Source: Brevundimonas sp. MYb52 (GTDB lineage: Bacteria > Pseudomonadota > Alphaproteobacteria > Caulobacterales > Caulobacteraceae). From it: a DNA stretch of 64,000 nt. The notes beneath the pieces are model-generated. The model saw only the letters and a program-made list of their open reading frames with translations, was not told the DNA's origin and ran no database searches. The DNA is taken from the NCBI RefSeq assembly GCF_002979535.1, contig NZ_PCPB01000001.1:434001-498000 (forward strand), written 5' to 3'. Of the stretch, positions 47,101 to 55,276 are shown piece by piece. A program made the position numbers and the translations under genes. How positions within the stretch are numbered: the first letter of the stretch is position 1; each line of letters starts with the position of its first letter.

Positions 47101-48177
47101 TCAGGAGGCGAGGTCGAACAGGTCCATCTGGGGCCGCATGTCGGGCGGGACACGGAACTGCGTCACGTCCAGCGGCGTGCGGGGCGCGTCCAGTCCGTAG
47201 CGCTTGATCGCCGCCTTGAAGCGGGTTGCGATCAGTTCGGCGACGGGGCCGGTTCCCTTCATGCGCTGGGCCCAGTCGGGGTCGTAGTCCTTGCCCCCGC
47301 GCGTCTGGCGGATGAGGGACATGACGCGGGCCGCACGCTCGGGCCGGGCGTCGGCCAGCCATTCGCGGAACAGGTCCTTGATTTCCAGAGGCAGGCGCAG
47401 GGTCACATACATGGCCGAGGTGGCGCCGGCCTTCTGCGCCGCCTCGAGTATGGCTTCCATCTCGTGGTCGTTCAGGCCGGGGATGACCGGTGCGAAGCCG
47501 ACGCCGACCGGACAGCCTGCGTCGGCCAGACGACTGATGGCTTCCAGCCGTTTGGCGGGCGTGGAGGCGCGCGGCTCCATCGCTCGGGCCAGCCCACGAT
47601 CCAGGGTGGTGATCGAGATGAAGGCCGAGGCCAGGCTGTCGCGTCCCATCGACCCGAGGATGTCGGCGTCGCGGGCGATCAGCACCGACTTGGTGATGAT
47701 GCTGTAGGGCTGACGAAAGCGCTGCATGACCTGCAGGATCGAGCGGGTGGACTGCGTCTCGCGCTCGACCGGCTGATAGGGGTCGGTGTTGCCGCCTATG
47801 TGGATGCGTTTGCAGACGTATCGGGGCTTGGCGAGCTCTTGTTCCAGCAGACGCGCGGCTTCGGGTTTGAAGAAGATCCGGCTCTCGAAATCCAGACCCG
47901 GGGATAGGCCCATCCAGGCATGGGACGGACGGGCGTAGCAGTAGATGCAACCATGTTCACAGCCCTTGTAAGGGTTGATGGAGCGATCGAAGCCGACGTC
48001 GGGACTGGTGTTTTTGGCGATGATGGTGCGCGCGTGTTCCGGCGAGAGGGTGGTGCGCAGCGGCGCGGCCGCTTCGTCCTGATCCGTCCAGCCGTCGTCG
48101 AATTCCTCGCGCCGGTCGGCTTCATACCGGCCCGAGTCGTTGGAGCGTGCGCCGCGTCCTTTCATCGCCGTCTTCAT
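47101..48177 (-). CDS. PA0069 family radical SAM protein
   Basis: The 358-residue protein has the radical SAM motif GCEHGCIYCYARPSH (CxxxCxxC, about residues 67-75). It also has the conserved NTDPYQPVERE and GVGFAPVIPGLNDHEMEAIL blocks of the PA0069/SPL-like group annotated as DNA repair photolyase-related proteins. The reaction is unknown; homology to spore photoproduct lyase does not prove a repair role. It converges on the methyltransferase gene, with only 4 bases between their stops. Confidence 0.92.
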   Translation of the reverse strand: MKTAMKGRGARSNDSGRYEADRREEFDDGWTDQDEAAAPLRTTLSPEHARTIIAKNTSPDVGFDRSINPYKGCEHGCIYCYARPSHAWMGLSPGLDFESRIFFKPEAARLLEQELAKPRYVCKRIHIGGNTDPYQPVERETQSTRSILQVMQRFRQPYSIITKSVLIARDADILGSMGRDSLASAFISITTLDRGLARAMEPRASTPAKRLEAISRLADAGCPVGVGFAPVIPGLNDHEMEAILEAAQKAGATSAMYVTLRLPLEIKDLFREWLADARPERAARVMSLIRQTRGGKDYDPDWAQRMKGTGPVAELIATRFKAAIKRYGLDAPRTPLDVTQFRVPPDMRPQMDLFDLAS

Positions 48178-48229
48178 GCGAGGAGGATGGCAGAGATTTG
48201 GAACAAATCAAGAACGAATATGCGGGCGT

Positions 48230-48610
48230 CTAGTGATCAGGACGGCCGAGGATTTCCAGCACCGGACGCTCCTGGTCATTGGCGTCGCCCAGTTCAAAGG
48301 CTGGCTGCGGGATTCCGAAAGCGCGCAGAGCCAGACTGACGGACTCGGCGCGTTGGCCTTGCAGGTTAGTTGAGGACGGCGCAGGCAGACCGATCACCTT
48401 GAAGGTGGCGCCGGGGCATTCTTCGTTCGCCCGAGCAGGCCACTCCATCGAAACTGAAGGCCGAAAGGACGCGGCCTCTTCCTTGAAGTACAGAACGAGA
48501 ATGCCGTTTGCGCAGGGGTTCCTTTGCTCCCTTGCGGTAGTCACGACGGGCGGCTTCGTCGCGCCCCCGGCGAGAGTCAGGGTCAAGAGGAGGATGGCGA
48601 GGCAGCGCAT
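48230..48610 (-). CDS. Small secreted protein, OmpA-C-terminal-like
   Basis: The 126-residue product starts with a signal peptide (MRCLAILLLTLTLAGG, chosen over an upstream ATG at 48652). It contains a cysteine pair, and a C-terminal stretch LQGQRAESVSLALRAFGIPQPAFELG follows the OmpA-like peptidoglycan-binding pattern (RA..V...L...GI). The first half of the domain is not recognisable. Function is unknown and the family call is tentative. Confidence 0.6.
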   Translation of the reverse strand: MRCLAILLLTLTLAGGATKPPVVTTAREQRNPCANGILVLYFKEEAASFRPSVSMEWPARANEECPGATFKVIGLPAPSSTNLQGQRAESVSLALRAFGIPQPAFELGDANDQERPVLEILGRPDH

Positions 48611-48706
48611 CTCGTGATCCTTGCGGCGGCGGGATGGCGGCGAGCTTGGCATGGTTCAGGATGTGTCGGGAACGGCGTTCTGTGATTTCATCGGATCTGA
48701 GCGCTA

Positions 48707-48720
48707 GGTATTTTAATACC
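48707..48720. promoter_or_regulatory. AT-rich palindrome upstream of rplM
   Basis: GGTATT-TT-AATACC is a perfect 14-bp inverted repeat. It opens a 50-base AT-rich stretch (48707-48757) in an otherwise GC-rich region. It may be a protein site or part of an UP-type element for the ribosomal promoter 60 bases downstream. Confidence 0.4.
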
Positions 48721-48779
48721 GTTTACAATAAATCGTTTTAAATCAATATTTTGGTCCACAATCGGGTCGCGAACTGGTG

Positions 48780-48808
48780 TTGACCTGCTGTGGATGACGC
48801 TCTATCAG
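48780..48808 (+). promoter_or_regulatory. Promoter of rplM-rpsI
   Basis: TTGACC (48780-48785) and TATCAG (48803-48808) are separated by exactly 17 bases and lie about 64 bases before the rplM start. The AT-rich tract just upstream could boost it. Confidence 0.65.
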
Positions 48809-48871
48809 CACGCCTTCCGCTCATTCCAGCTTTTGGGGTGAGCCGCACCGTTCGTCTTTAGGACCCTCAAT

Positions 48872-49348
48872 ATGCTGAAGAGCACTACGGCTTCGATGAA
48901 GCCGGCAGAGGTCGAAAAGAAGTGGATCCACATCGACGCCGAAGGCGTCGTGGTGGGCCGTCTTGCGACCTTCATCGCCAACCGTCTGCGCGGCAAGCAC
49001 CTGCCGACCTACACCCCGCACGTTGACATGGGCGACTACGTCGTCGTCACCAACGTCGACAAGGTGGTGTTCACCGGCAAGAAGAACACCGACAAGGTCT
49101 ATTACCGCCACACCGGTCACCCGGGCGGCATCAAGCAGACGACCCCGGAGAAGGTTCTGGGCGGTCGCTTCCCCGAGCGCGTGCTCGAGAAGGCCGTCGA
49201 GCGCATGCTGCCGAAGGAAAGCCCGCTGGCTCGCAAGCAGATGACGCACCTGCGTCTGTTCGCCGGCGCCGCCCACGAGCATGAAGCCCAACAGCCGCAG
49301 ACCATCGACTTCAAGTCGGCCTCGGCCAAGAACACCCGGAGCGCCTGA
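48872..49348 (+). CDS. rplM: 50S ribosomal protein L13
   Basis: Ribosomal protein L13 of 158 residues. The conserved core [46 protein letters not shown] and [12 protein letters not shown] is unmistakable. It is followed after 2 bases by rpsI, the universal L13-S9 pair. The start ATG 48872 gives the extended alphaproteobacterial N-terminus ([15 protein letters not shown]); ATG 48896 is an alternative. Confidence 0.98.
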   Translation: MLKSTTASMKPAEVEKKWIHIDAEGVVVGRLATFIANRLRGKHLPTYTPHVDMGDYVVVTNVDKVVFTGKKNTDKVYYRHTGHPGGIKQTTPEKVLGGRFPERVLEKAVERMLPKESPLARKQMTHLRLFAGAAHEHEAQQPQTIDFKSASAKNTRSA

Positions 49349-49350
49349 GC

Positions 49351-49836
49351 ATGACCGACGTGACTGCTGAAGCCACCGGCTTCGACGCCCTGAAGAGCCT
49401 GGGCACCGTCGAAAACGACGCTCCCGTTTACGAGCAAAAGCTGGACGCCCAAGGCCGCGCCTACTCGACCGGCAAGCGCAAGAACGCGATCGCTCGCGTC
49501 TGGGTCAAGCCGGGCACCGGCAAGATCACCATCAACGGCAAGGACCAGGAAGTTTACTTCGCCCGTCCCGTGCTGCGCATGATGATCGCCCAGCCGCTGA
49601 CCGTTTCGGACCGCGCCACGCAATACGACGTTGTCTGCACCGTCGAAGGTTCGGGCCTGTCGGGTCAAGCCGGCGCCATCCGCCACGGCCTGTCGCACGC
49701 TCTGACTCACTTTGAGCCGGAACTGCGCAAGGTCCTGAAGCCGCACGGCTTCCTGACCCGCGACAGCCGCGTCGTCGAGCGTAAGAAGTACGGCCGCGCC
49801 AAGGCACGCCGCAGCTTCCAGTTCTCGAAGCGCTAA
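49351..49836 (+). CDS. rpsI: 30S ribosomal protein S9
   Basis: Ribosomal protein S9 of 161 residues. It has an acidic N-terminal extension, then the core [26 protein letters not shown] and [16 protein letters not shown], ending in the basic tail [18 protein letters not shown] that reaches the P-site tRNA. It is co-transcribed with rplM and closed by a strong terminator at 49862-49893. Confidence 0.98.
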   Translation: MTDVTAEATGFDALKSLGTVENDAPVYEQKLDAQGRAYSTGKRKNAIARVWVKPGTGKITINGKDQEVYFARPVLRMMIAQPLTVSDRATQYDVVCTVEGSGLSGQAGAIRHGLSHALTHFEPELRKVLKPHGFLTRDSRVVERKKYGRAKARRSFQFSKR

Positions 49837-49861
49837 TCGCTTTCAGGCGATTTGGATTTGG

Positions 49862-49893
49862 GGCGCTTCGGGGAAACCCGGAGCGCCTTTTTT
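49862..49893 (+). terminator. Rho-independent terminator after rpsI
   Basis: An 11-bp stem (GGCGCTTCGGG / CCCGGAGCGCC, one T-G pair) with a GAAA tetraloop is followed by six T. Confidence 0.93.
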
Positions 49894-49905
49894 CTTGCTG
49901 TTTTT

Positions 49906-50065
49906 CCTTCTCCCCTTGCGGGAGAAGGTGGCGACCGCAGGTCGACGGATGAGGGGTTTCGCTCCCCGTTTGAGGTCGTCGTCTGAAAGTCGCCAGATTG
50001 TCGGGTCAGCAAGACCCCTCATCCGACCCGCTGCGCGGGCCACCTTCTCCCGCAAGGGGAGAAGG
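49906..50065. repeat. 160-bp element with 27-bp perfect terminal inverted repeats
   Basis: The left end (49906-49932) and right end (50039-50065) are exact inverted copies over 27 bp. Each arm is itself a hairpin (CCTTCTCCC..GGGAGAAGG). Inner blocks GATGAGGGGT and ACCCCTCATC also pair, so the whole element can fold into a long stem. No coding capacity is seen. It looks like an intergenic repeat of the kind dispersed in many alphaproteobacterial genomes or a MITE-like relic. It lies between the rpsI terminator and argC and ends 14 bases before the argC start. Confidence 0.8.
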
Positions 50066-50079
50066 ATCAGGAGCGTAAG

Positions 50080-51015
50080 ATGACCCACACCATCTTCATC
50101 GACGGCGAGGCCGGGACCACGGGGCTGGAGATCCGCGAGCGTCTGGAGGCGCGCACGGATCTGGAGCTGATCCTGCTGGGCGACCGTCGGCGCGACGTCG
50201 CGGCGCGGCGCGAGGCGCTGAACAGCGCCGATGCGGTCATTCTGTGCCTGCCCGACGATGCGGCCAAGGAAGCCGTGTCGATGATCGAGAACCCGAGCGT
50301 GCGGGTCATCGACGCCTCGACGGCGTTCCGGGTCGATCCGGCCTGGACCTATGGCTTCGCCGAGATGGATGCGGGGCAGCGCGCGGCCATCGCCGCCTCG
50401 ACGCGGGTGTCGAACCCCGGCTGCTATCCGACCGGCTTCATCGGCCTGATGCGGCCGCTGGTGCGGGCGGGACTGGTGCCGAGCACGCAGCCGGTCACGG
50501 TCAATGCGGTGTCGGGCTATTCCGGCGGCGGCAAGGCCATGATCGCCGAGTTCGAGGCCGCTGGCGCATCGACCGCCTTCCGCGCCTATGGCCTGACGCT
50601 GAAGCACAAGCACGTGCCGGAGATGACGCAGCACACGGGGCTGACACGCAACGTCCTGTTCGCGCCCGCCGTGGGGAATTATCGTCAGGGGATGCTGGTC
50701 GAGGCGCCGCTGCACCTGTCGGCCTTGCCGGAGACGCCCTCGGTCGAGCGGCTGCACGGCGCCCTGCTGGAGGCCTATGACGGCCAGCGTTTCGTCGAGG
50801 TCGCCGATCTGGACGAGACCGAGGCCATGACCGGCATCGAGCCGGAGGCCCTGAACGGCACCAACCGGATGCGTCTGCACGTCTTCGGCGATCGTGGCGG
50901 CGAGCAGGCGCGTCTGGTCGCCATGCTCGACAACCTGGGCAAGGGCGCCTCGGGCGCGGCGGTGCAGAACCTCAACATCATGCTGGGTTTGGATGAGACG
51001 ACGGGTCTGATCTGA
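50080..51015 (+). CDS. argC: N-acetyl-gamma-glutamyl-phosphate reductase
   Basis: ArgC catalyses the NADPH-dependent reduction of N-acetyl-glutamyl phosphate in arginine synthesis. The 311-residue protein is the short type-2 form. It has IDGEAGTTGLEIRERL at the start, the catalytic cysteine in SNPGCYPTGFIGL (about residue 114), the NAVSGYSGGGK block and the histidine segment KHKHVPEMTQHTG. Start ATG 50080 has the ribosome site AGGAG 7-9 bases upstream, only a few bases beyond the palindromic repeat. In many alphaproteobacteria argC also follows rpsI. Confidence 0.95.
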   Translation: MTHTIFIDGEAGTTGLEIRERLEARTDLELILLGDRRRDVAARREALNSADAVILCLPDDAAKEAVSMIENPSVRVIDASTAFRVDPAWTYGFAEMDAGQRAAIAASTRVSNPGCYPTGFIGLMRPLVRAGLVPSTQPVTVNAVSGYSGGGKAMIAEFEAAGASTAFRAYGLTLKHKHVPEMTQHTGLTRNVLFAPAVGNYRQGMLVEAPLHLSALPETPSVERLHGALLEAYDGQRFVEVADLDETEAMTGIEPEALNGTNRMRLHVFGDRGGEQARLVAMLDNLGKGASGAAVQNLNIMLGLDETTGLI

Positions 51016-51046
51016 ACCAAAAGCGCCCGGCCGCCGTATAGGGGGC

Positions 51047-51544
51047 ATGGACGCTGTATTCGACCGACGGTCCGTACTGCTGTGCGCCGCTGCATTGGCG
51101 GCGTCGGGCTGTGCGCCTGAGGCGGCGGATGCATCCGAGACCCAGTGGACGGCCTCGCCGTTTCGGCGGGTCAGCGATGCGGAGTGGAAGCGGCGGTTGG
51201 GCGACGCCTCATGGCGCGTTCTGCGTCACGAAAGCACCGAGCAGCCGTTCAGCAGCCCCCTGAACGACGAGCATCGGCGCGGGGTCTTTGCCTGCAAGGG
51301 CTGCGCCCTGCCGCTGTTTCAGTCGGCATGGAAGTTCGACAGCGGCACCGGCTGGCCTAGCTTCACGCGGGTCATGCAGGCGAATATCGGCACAAAGACC
51401 GACCGCCTGATCGGCATAGCCCGCACCGAATACCACTGCGCCCGGTGTCTGGGACATCAGGGGCATCTGTTCATGGACGGGCCGCCGCCGACCGGGCGAC
51501 GCTATTGCAACAATGGCGTTGCGCTGACGTTTCAGCCCGCCTGA
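51047..51544 (+). CDS. msrB: Peptide-methionine (R)-S-oxide reductase, exported
   Basis: MsrB repairs methionine-R-sulfoxide. The 165-residue protein has a membrane-targeting N-terminus (DRRSVLLCAAALAASGC, a probable lipobox, possibly Tat-like because of the RR pair). The catalytic domain follows: zinc motifs CKGC and CARC, the GWPSF block, and the catalytic cysteine in RRYCNNGVAL (about residue 153). The export signal points to a periplasmic repair role, unlike the usual cytoplasmic MsrB. Confidence 0.93.
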   Translation: MDAVFDRRSVLLCAAALAASGCAPEAADASETQWTASPFRRVSDAEWKRRLGDASWRVLRHESTEQPFSSPLNDEHRRGVFACKGCALPLFQSAWKFDSGTGWPSFTRVMQANIGTKTDRLIGIARTEYHCARCLGHQGHLFMDGPPPTGRRYCNNGVALTFQPA

Positions 51545-51550
51545 GGCGGC

Positions 51551-52360
51551 TCAGGGGACGAGGCGCGGGGCCAGGTCCGGGGCGACGGCGATCAGGTCGC
51601 GCGCGACCAGGGCGGCGATGACGGCGGCGCCGTCGGGGCCCAGGTGGGTATAGTCGAAATCATCGACGTGATGGCCATGCGCGGACACAGGCGGCGTTGC
51701 GGCTGGCGGCGTCGGCGGGGTGTTTCCGGCGAGCAGGGCGGGCGCGAAGTCGGGCGGCGGGGCGCCGGGCGACAGGCGCGCGGCGTCCAGCGGGCCCAGG
51801 CTCTGGACCAGGTCGGCGCTACTGGCGTTAAGGTCAATCAGCGGCGTCTCGGTTTCAGCCGCAACGGCGCGGATGGCCTCGGCCCAGGGGGCCAGCGTGT
51901 TCTGAAGCTGGCCGTCCTTGAAGTTGCGGCGGGTCAGGGGCGTCAGCAGGATGGGGCGGGCGCCGCGGGCGCGGGCCTCGGCGACATAGGCGCGCAGGTT
52001 GGCGGGGAACTGGGCCGTCAGGTCGGTGGAACTGCGCTTGCCGGGCTGGTCGTTGTGGCCGAACTGGATCAGCACCCAGACCGACTGATAGCCGGGCGTC
52101 GCCATCTCGTTCAGCGCTAGATCCCAGGAGCCCTCGGCGCGGTAGGTCGAGGTGCTGCGGCCTTGCCGCCCTAGGTTGACGCAGGCCAGCGCCGACAGGA
52201 CGTGGCGATCGCAGAAAGCGCCGCCCCAGCCGCTGCCGACCGCCGTGGTCGAATCGCCGACGAGGATGATCTTGTCGGCCTGGATCGGTTGGACCTGAGC
52301 GGAAGCGGCGCCCGCGACCAGCAGGAGGCTCGCCAGCGCGCCGACAGTCAGATTCCTCAT
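51551..52360 (-). CDS. Secreted SGNH esterase (rhamnogalacturonan acetylesterase-like)
   Basis: The 269-residue protein has a signal peptide (MRNLTVGALASLLLVAGAASAQ). The SGNH/GDSL blocks are IILVGDSTTA (Ser), the glycine block VNLGRQGRST, the Asn block IQFGHNDQPG and the C-terminal DYTHLGPDG catalytic pair. This matches rhamnogalacturonan acetylesterases of family CE12, which remove acetyl groups from pectin. A Pro/Ala-rich insert precedes the last block. ATG 52360 overlaps the stop of the upstream membrane gene (ATGA). Confidence 0.85.
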   Translation of the reverse strand: MRNLTVGALASLLLVAGAASAQVQPIQADKIILVGDSTTAVGSGWGGAFCDRHVLSALACVNLGRQGRSTSTYRAEGSWDLALNEMATPGYQSVWVLIQFGHNDQPGKRSSTDLTAQFPANLRAYVAEARARGARPILLTPLTRRNFKDGQLQNTLAPWAEAIRAVAAETETPLIDLNASSADLVQSLGPLDAARLSPGAPPPDFAPALLAGNTPPTPPAATPPVSAHGHHVDDFDYTHLGPDGAAVIAALVARDLIAVAPDLAPRLVP

Positions 52361-52734
52361 CCGGCCTGGCGGGCCTTGATGGCGGATTGCACGGTCACGC
52401 CGAACCAGACGGCGCCGATGATGATCAGCAGGCCGTAGTCGTGGCCGGGGAAGAAGACCGGCACGGCGGCGGCGAAGATCAGCGCCAGCGGGAACAGGCT
52501 GGCCCAGGCGGCGGTCGAGGCGGCCTCGGGGTGGATCATCGGCGGGCGCTGCGTGCCCATGCGCTTGGCGAGCATCCCGTTGAGCACGACAAACAGGATG
52601 CTGCACAGCACCGCCATCAGCACATACTTCAGCGTATTGCCCGGCTCGCCAAACAGGCTGGCGGTGGCGACCAGAAGGGCGAGCGGAACGGCCGTGGCCA
52701 GGGCCAGCAGCAAGTTGGGTTCAATACGCTTCAA
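52357..52734 (-). CDS. Small integral membrane protein, TTG start
   Basis: The 125-residue product has four hydrophobic helices (about residues 6-24, 32-50, 70-88 and 95-113) joined by short loops. It has no motif I recognise. No ATG lies near the start. A TTG at 52734 overlaps the phaC stop (TTGA), and its own stop overlaps the esterase start, so all three genes appear translationally coupled. Reading from further upstream would run into the phaC gene in another frame. Confidence 0.7.
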   Translation of the reverse strand: MKRIEPNLLLALATAVPLALLVATASLFGEPGNTLKYVLMAVLCSILFVVLNGMLAKRMGTQRPPMIHPEAASTAAWASLFPLALIFAAAVPVFFPGHDYGLLIIIGAVWFGVTVQSAIKARQAG

Positions 52735-54683
52735 GACTTCACTTTCACATAGGCGCCGGGCGCCGGCTCGATGGGCTTCAGCGGGCCGGTCTTGGGGTCC
52801 CGCGCCGGGATGGTCTTCCCCGATTTCTCGCGCAGCCAGGCGGCCCAGTGGGTCCACCAACTGCCGGGGTGCTGCTGCGCTCCCGCTTGCCATTCCTCAA
52901 GCGTCTCGGGAAGGGCGGGGTTGATCCAGTGCTGGTATTTGTTGGCGGCGGGGGGGTTGATGACCCCGGCGATATGACCTGATCCGGCCAGGGTATAGGT
53001 CACCGGACCGCCGAACAGCCGCGCCGAGCGATAGACGGAGTTCATCGGCGCGATGTGGTCCTCGCGGCTGGACAGGAAGTAGAGGGGCGTCTTGACGGTC
53101 GACAGGTCGATGCGCTGGCCGTCGATCTCGAACTCGCCCTTGGCCAGGGCGTTCTGGCCATACATCCGACGCAGGTAGTCGAGGTGCAAGCGCTTGGGCA
53201 TCCGCGTCTGGTCGGCGTTCCAGAACAGGAGGTCAAAGGCCGGCGGCGCCTTGCCCATCAGATAGTTGGACACGAAGAAGGACCAGATCAGGTCATTGGC
53301 CCGCAGGGCGTTGAAGGTTTCGGCCATGGCCGCGCCGGGCAGGACGCCGCCCGCCGCGTCCATCTGTTGCTCGATCTCGGCCAGCCAGTGCTCGTCGGTG
53401 AACAGCAGCAGATCCCCGGCCTCGGCGAAGTCGTGCTGAGCCGCGAAGAAGGTGGCGGAGGCGACACGGGTGTCCTTGTTCGCCGTCATATGGGCCAGGG
53501 CGGAGCCCAGAAGGGTGCCGCCGATGCAGTAGCCGACAGCGTTCAACTGCTTTTGGTCGGTCTGTTCCAGCACCTTTGCGATCGCGCGATAGATGCCCTT
53601 GTTCAGGTAGTCGTCGAAGCCGAACTCGGCTTTGTCGATGTCCGGGTTGACCCAGGAGCAGATGAAGACGGTAAAGCCCTGGGCCGAGAGCCAGCGGATC
53701 AGAGAGTTCGCCGGCTGCAAGTCCATGATGTAGAACTTGTTGATCCACGGCGGGAAGATCAGCAGCGGAATGGCGTGCTGGGTTTCTGTTGCGGCGTCGA
53801 ACTGGATCAGTTCGAACAGCTCGTCGCGCCAGACGACCTGACCGGGGGCGGTGGCGACGTTTTCGCCGACCTTGAACTGGCCGTAGTCGGCCTGGCTGAT
53901 TTTCAGTTTACCGTTGCCGCGCTCCAGGTCGGCGGCGAAGTTCTGCATTCCCTTGACCAACGACTCGCCGCCTGTTTCGGCGAGGGCCTTCAGCGCCGCG
54001 GGGTTGGAGGCGAGAAAGTTGGCTGGCGAGAAGGCGTCGGTCAGCAGCTTGGTGAAGAACTCGGCGCGTCGCTTCACGCGCGGATCGACGTCCTCGACGC
54101 TGGACACCAGGCCATTCATCCAGTCCGACGTGACCAGATAGGACTGGCGCATGACGTCGAAGACGGGGTTCTCGCTCCAGGCCGGATCGCGGAACCGCTT
54201 GTCGGTCGAGGGGGCGGGGGCGACCTCTTCACCCATGGCGCGGCGGGCGGTCGTGGACCACAGGTCCATGTAGCGGCCGAACAGGTCGGCCTGGGCCTGG
54301 AACAGCTTTTCCGGGCGGGCGGCCAGGCTGGTCATGACCGAGGTCATGGCCGGGGCCACGTTGAACGGGTCGGGCGACAGGGCGGCGGGGCGGTCGGCCT
54401 GTGACAGCGCCGCCTCGGCAATGGCCGACTGGGCCGTCATGGCGGCCTTGGCCAGGTTCAGCGACAGGGTTTCCAGCAACTGACGCTGATCGGCGCCGTA
54501 GGCAAAGGGATCGGCGGCCTCGGGCTGAGGCGGCGCGGAGGCCGCCGGCGATTCTGGAGCGGCTTCGGGTGGCGGCGCGGCCTTTTTGGCGCGCGGTTTG
54601 GCCGAGGTCGGGCGCCCCGACTTGCGCGGCGCGGCGGCGGCCGGCAGCGGGGCGGGGGGAGCCTTGGTCGGGCGCTTGGCCAT
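52731..54683 (-). CDS. phaC: Polyhydroxyalkanoate synthase, class I
   Basis: PhaC polymerises (R)-3-hydroxyacyl-CoA into PHA granules. The 650-residue protein has a long Pro/Ala-rich basic N-terminus (about residues 1-55), the PhaC N-domain, and an alpha/beta-hydrolase with the lipase-like box GYCIGG (about residue 386, nucleophile Cys). The conserved PPWINKFYIMDL, WVNPD and GSGHIAGVINPP blocks supply the Asp/His context. A GGAGG ribosome site precedes ATG 54683. It leads an operon with a small membrane protein and an esterase. Confidence 0.95.
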   Translation of the reverse strand: MAKRPTKAPPAPLPAAAAPRKSGRPTSAKPRAKKAAPPPEAAPESPAASAPPQPEAADPFAYGADQRQLLETLSLNLAKAAMTAQSAIAEAALSQADRPAALSPDPFNVAPAMTSVMTSLAARPEKLFQAQADLFGRYMDLWSTTARRAMGEEVAPAPSTDKRFRDPAWSENPVFDVMRQSYLVTSDWMNGLVSSVEDVDPRVKRRAEFFTKLLTDAFSPANFLASNPAALKALAETGGESLVKGMQNFAADLERGNGKLKISQADYGQFKVGENVATAPGQVVWRDELFELIQFDAATETQHAIPLLIFPPWINKFYIMDLQPANSLIRWLSAQGFTVFICSWVNPDIDKAEFGFDDYLNKGIYRAIAKVLEQTDQKQLNAVGYCIGGTLLGSALAHMTANKDTRVASATFFAAQHDFAEAGDLLLFTDEHWLAEIEQQMDAAGGVLPGAAMAETFNALRANDLIWSFFVSNYLMGKAPPAFDLLFWNADQTRMPKRLHLDYLRRMYGQNALAKGEFEIDGQRIDLSTVKTPLYFLSSREDHIAPMNSVYRSARLFGGPVTYTLAGSGHIAGVINPPAANKYQHWINPALPETLEEWQAGAQQHPGSWWTHWAAWLREKSGKTIPARDPKTGPLKPIEPAPGAYVKVKS

Positions 54684-54763
54684 GGGCGAACCTCCGGTAA
54701 CCGGCGCGCGTCAGGTCGCGAGCCTTCCTCCGGGCGCGATGATGGCATATGACCGGGGTCGAA

Positions 54764-55213
54764 ATGAACGTGTTCCTGCCGAAAAAGACGATCCTGCCGG
54801 CGATGACCGGCCTGCTGTTGCTGACGGGCGGCTGCGTCGGCTCGTTCGACCCGCAGACGGACATGACTTCGCCCGTCGCGCCTAGGGTGCAGGAACTGGT
54901 GGACGCACACCGGCAATACCCGCGCTGGGCCGATTTCCCGGCGACGCCGACGGACCTGCCGCAACCGGCTCAGATCGCTGCGAACGTCGGCACGCTGAAG
55001 GCTGACAACGCCCGACTGGCGACCCAGGTGGCCGGCATCGACTGGACGATGGACAGCGACCCGGCGACCTTCGTCGAATCGATCCAGCAGCGCTTTGATC
55101 CGGCCCGCATGGCCCCGATCGGCGCCCAGACGCCGCAGGAGGTCGAGGCCTTCGCCGAGGCCTTGCGCCGCCGCGCCGCCGCGCCGCCGCCGATCGACCG
55201 TCCGCGCCCCTGA
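54764..55213 (+). CDS. Putative lipoprotein
   Basis: The 149-residue product has a lipoprotein signal (MNVFLPKKTILPAMTGLLLLTGGC) followed by a Pro/Asp-rich, mostly helical mature part ending in RRRAAAPPPIDRPRP. ATG 54749 (MTGVEMNVF) is an alternative start that would add five residues. Repeated RYPRWADFPATPTDLP-like wording is common to alphaproteobacterial conserved hypothetical lipoproteins. It is divergent from phaC and upstream of recJ. Function is unknown. Confidence 0.75.
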   Translation: MNVFLPKKTILPAMTGLLLLTGGCVGSFDPQTDMTSPVAPRVQELVDAHRQYPRWADFPATPTDLPQPAQIAANVGTLKADNARLATQVAGIDWTMDSDPATFVESIQQRFDPARMAPIGAQTPQEVEAFAEALRRRAAAPPPIDRPRP

Positions 55214-55276
55214 CCGACGGCGCGTCGCCTGGCTGACAGAATCCCGGAATGATGGCCGGACTGACAAGGATTCCTC

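Noticed and set aside
49906-50065. Possibility of a CRISPR unit or an insertion sequence
   Set aside because: There are only two arms, inverted rather than direct, no spacer series and no transposase frame inside; a non-coding palindromic repeat is the better description.
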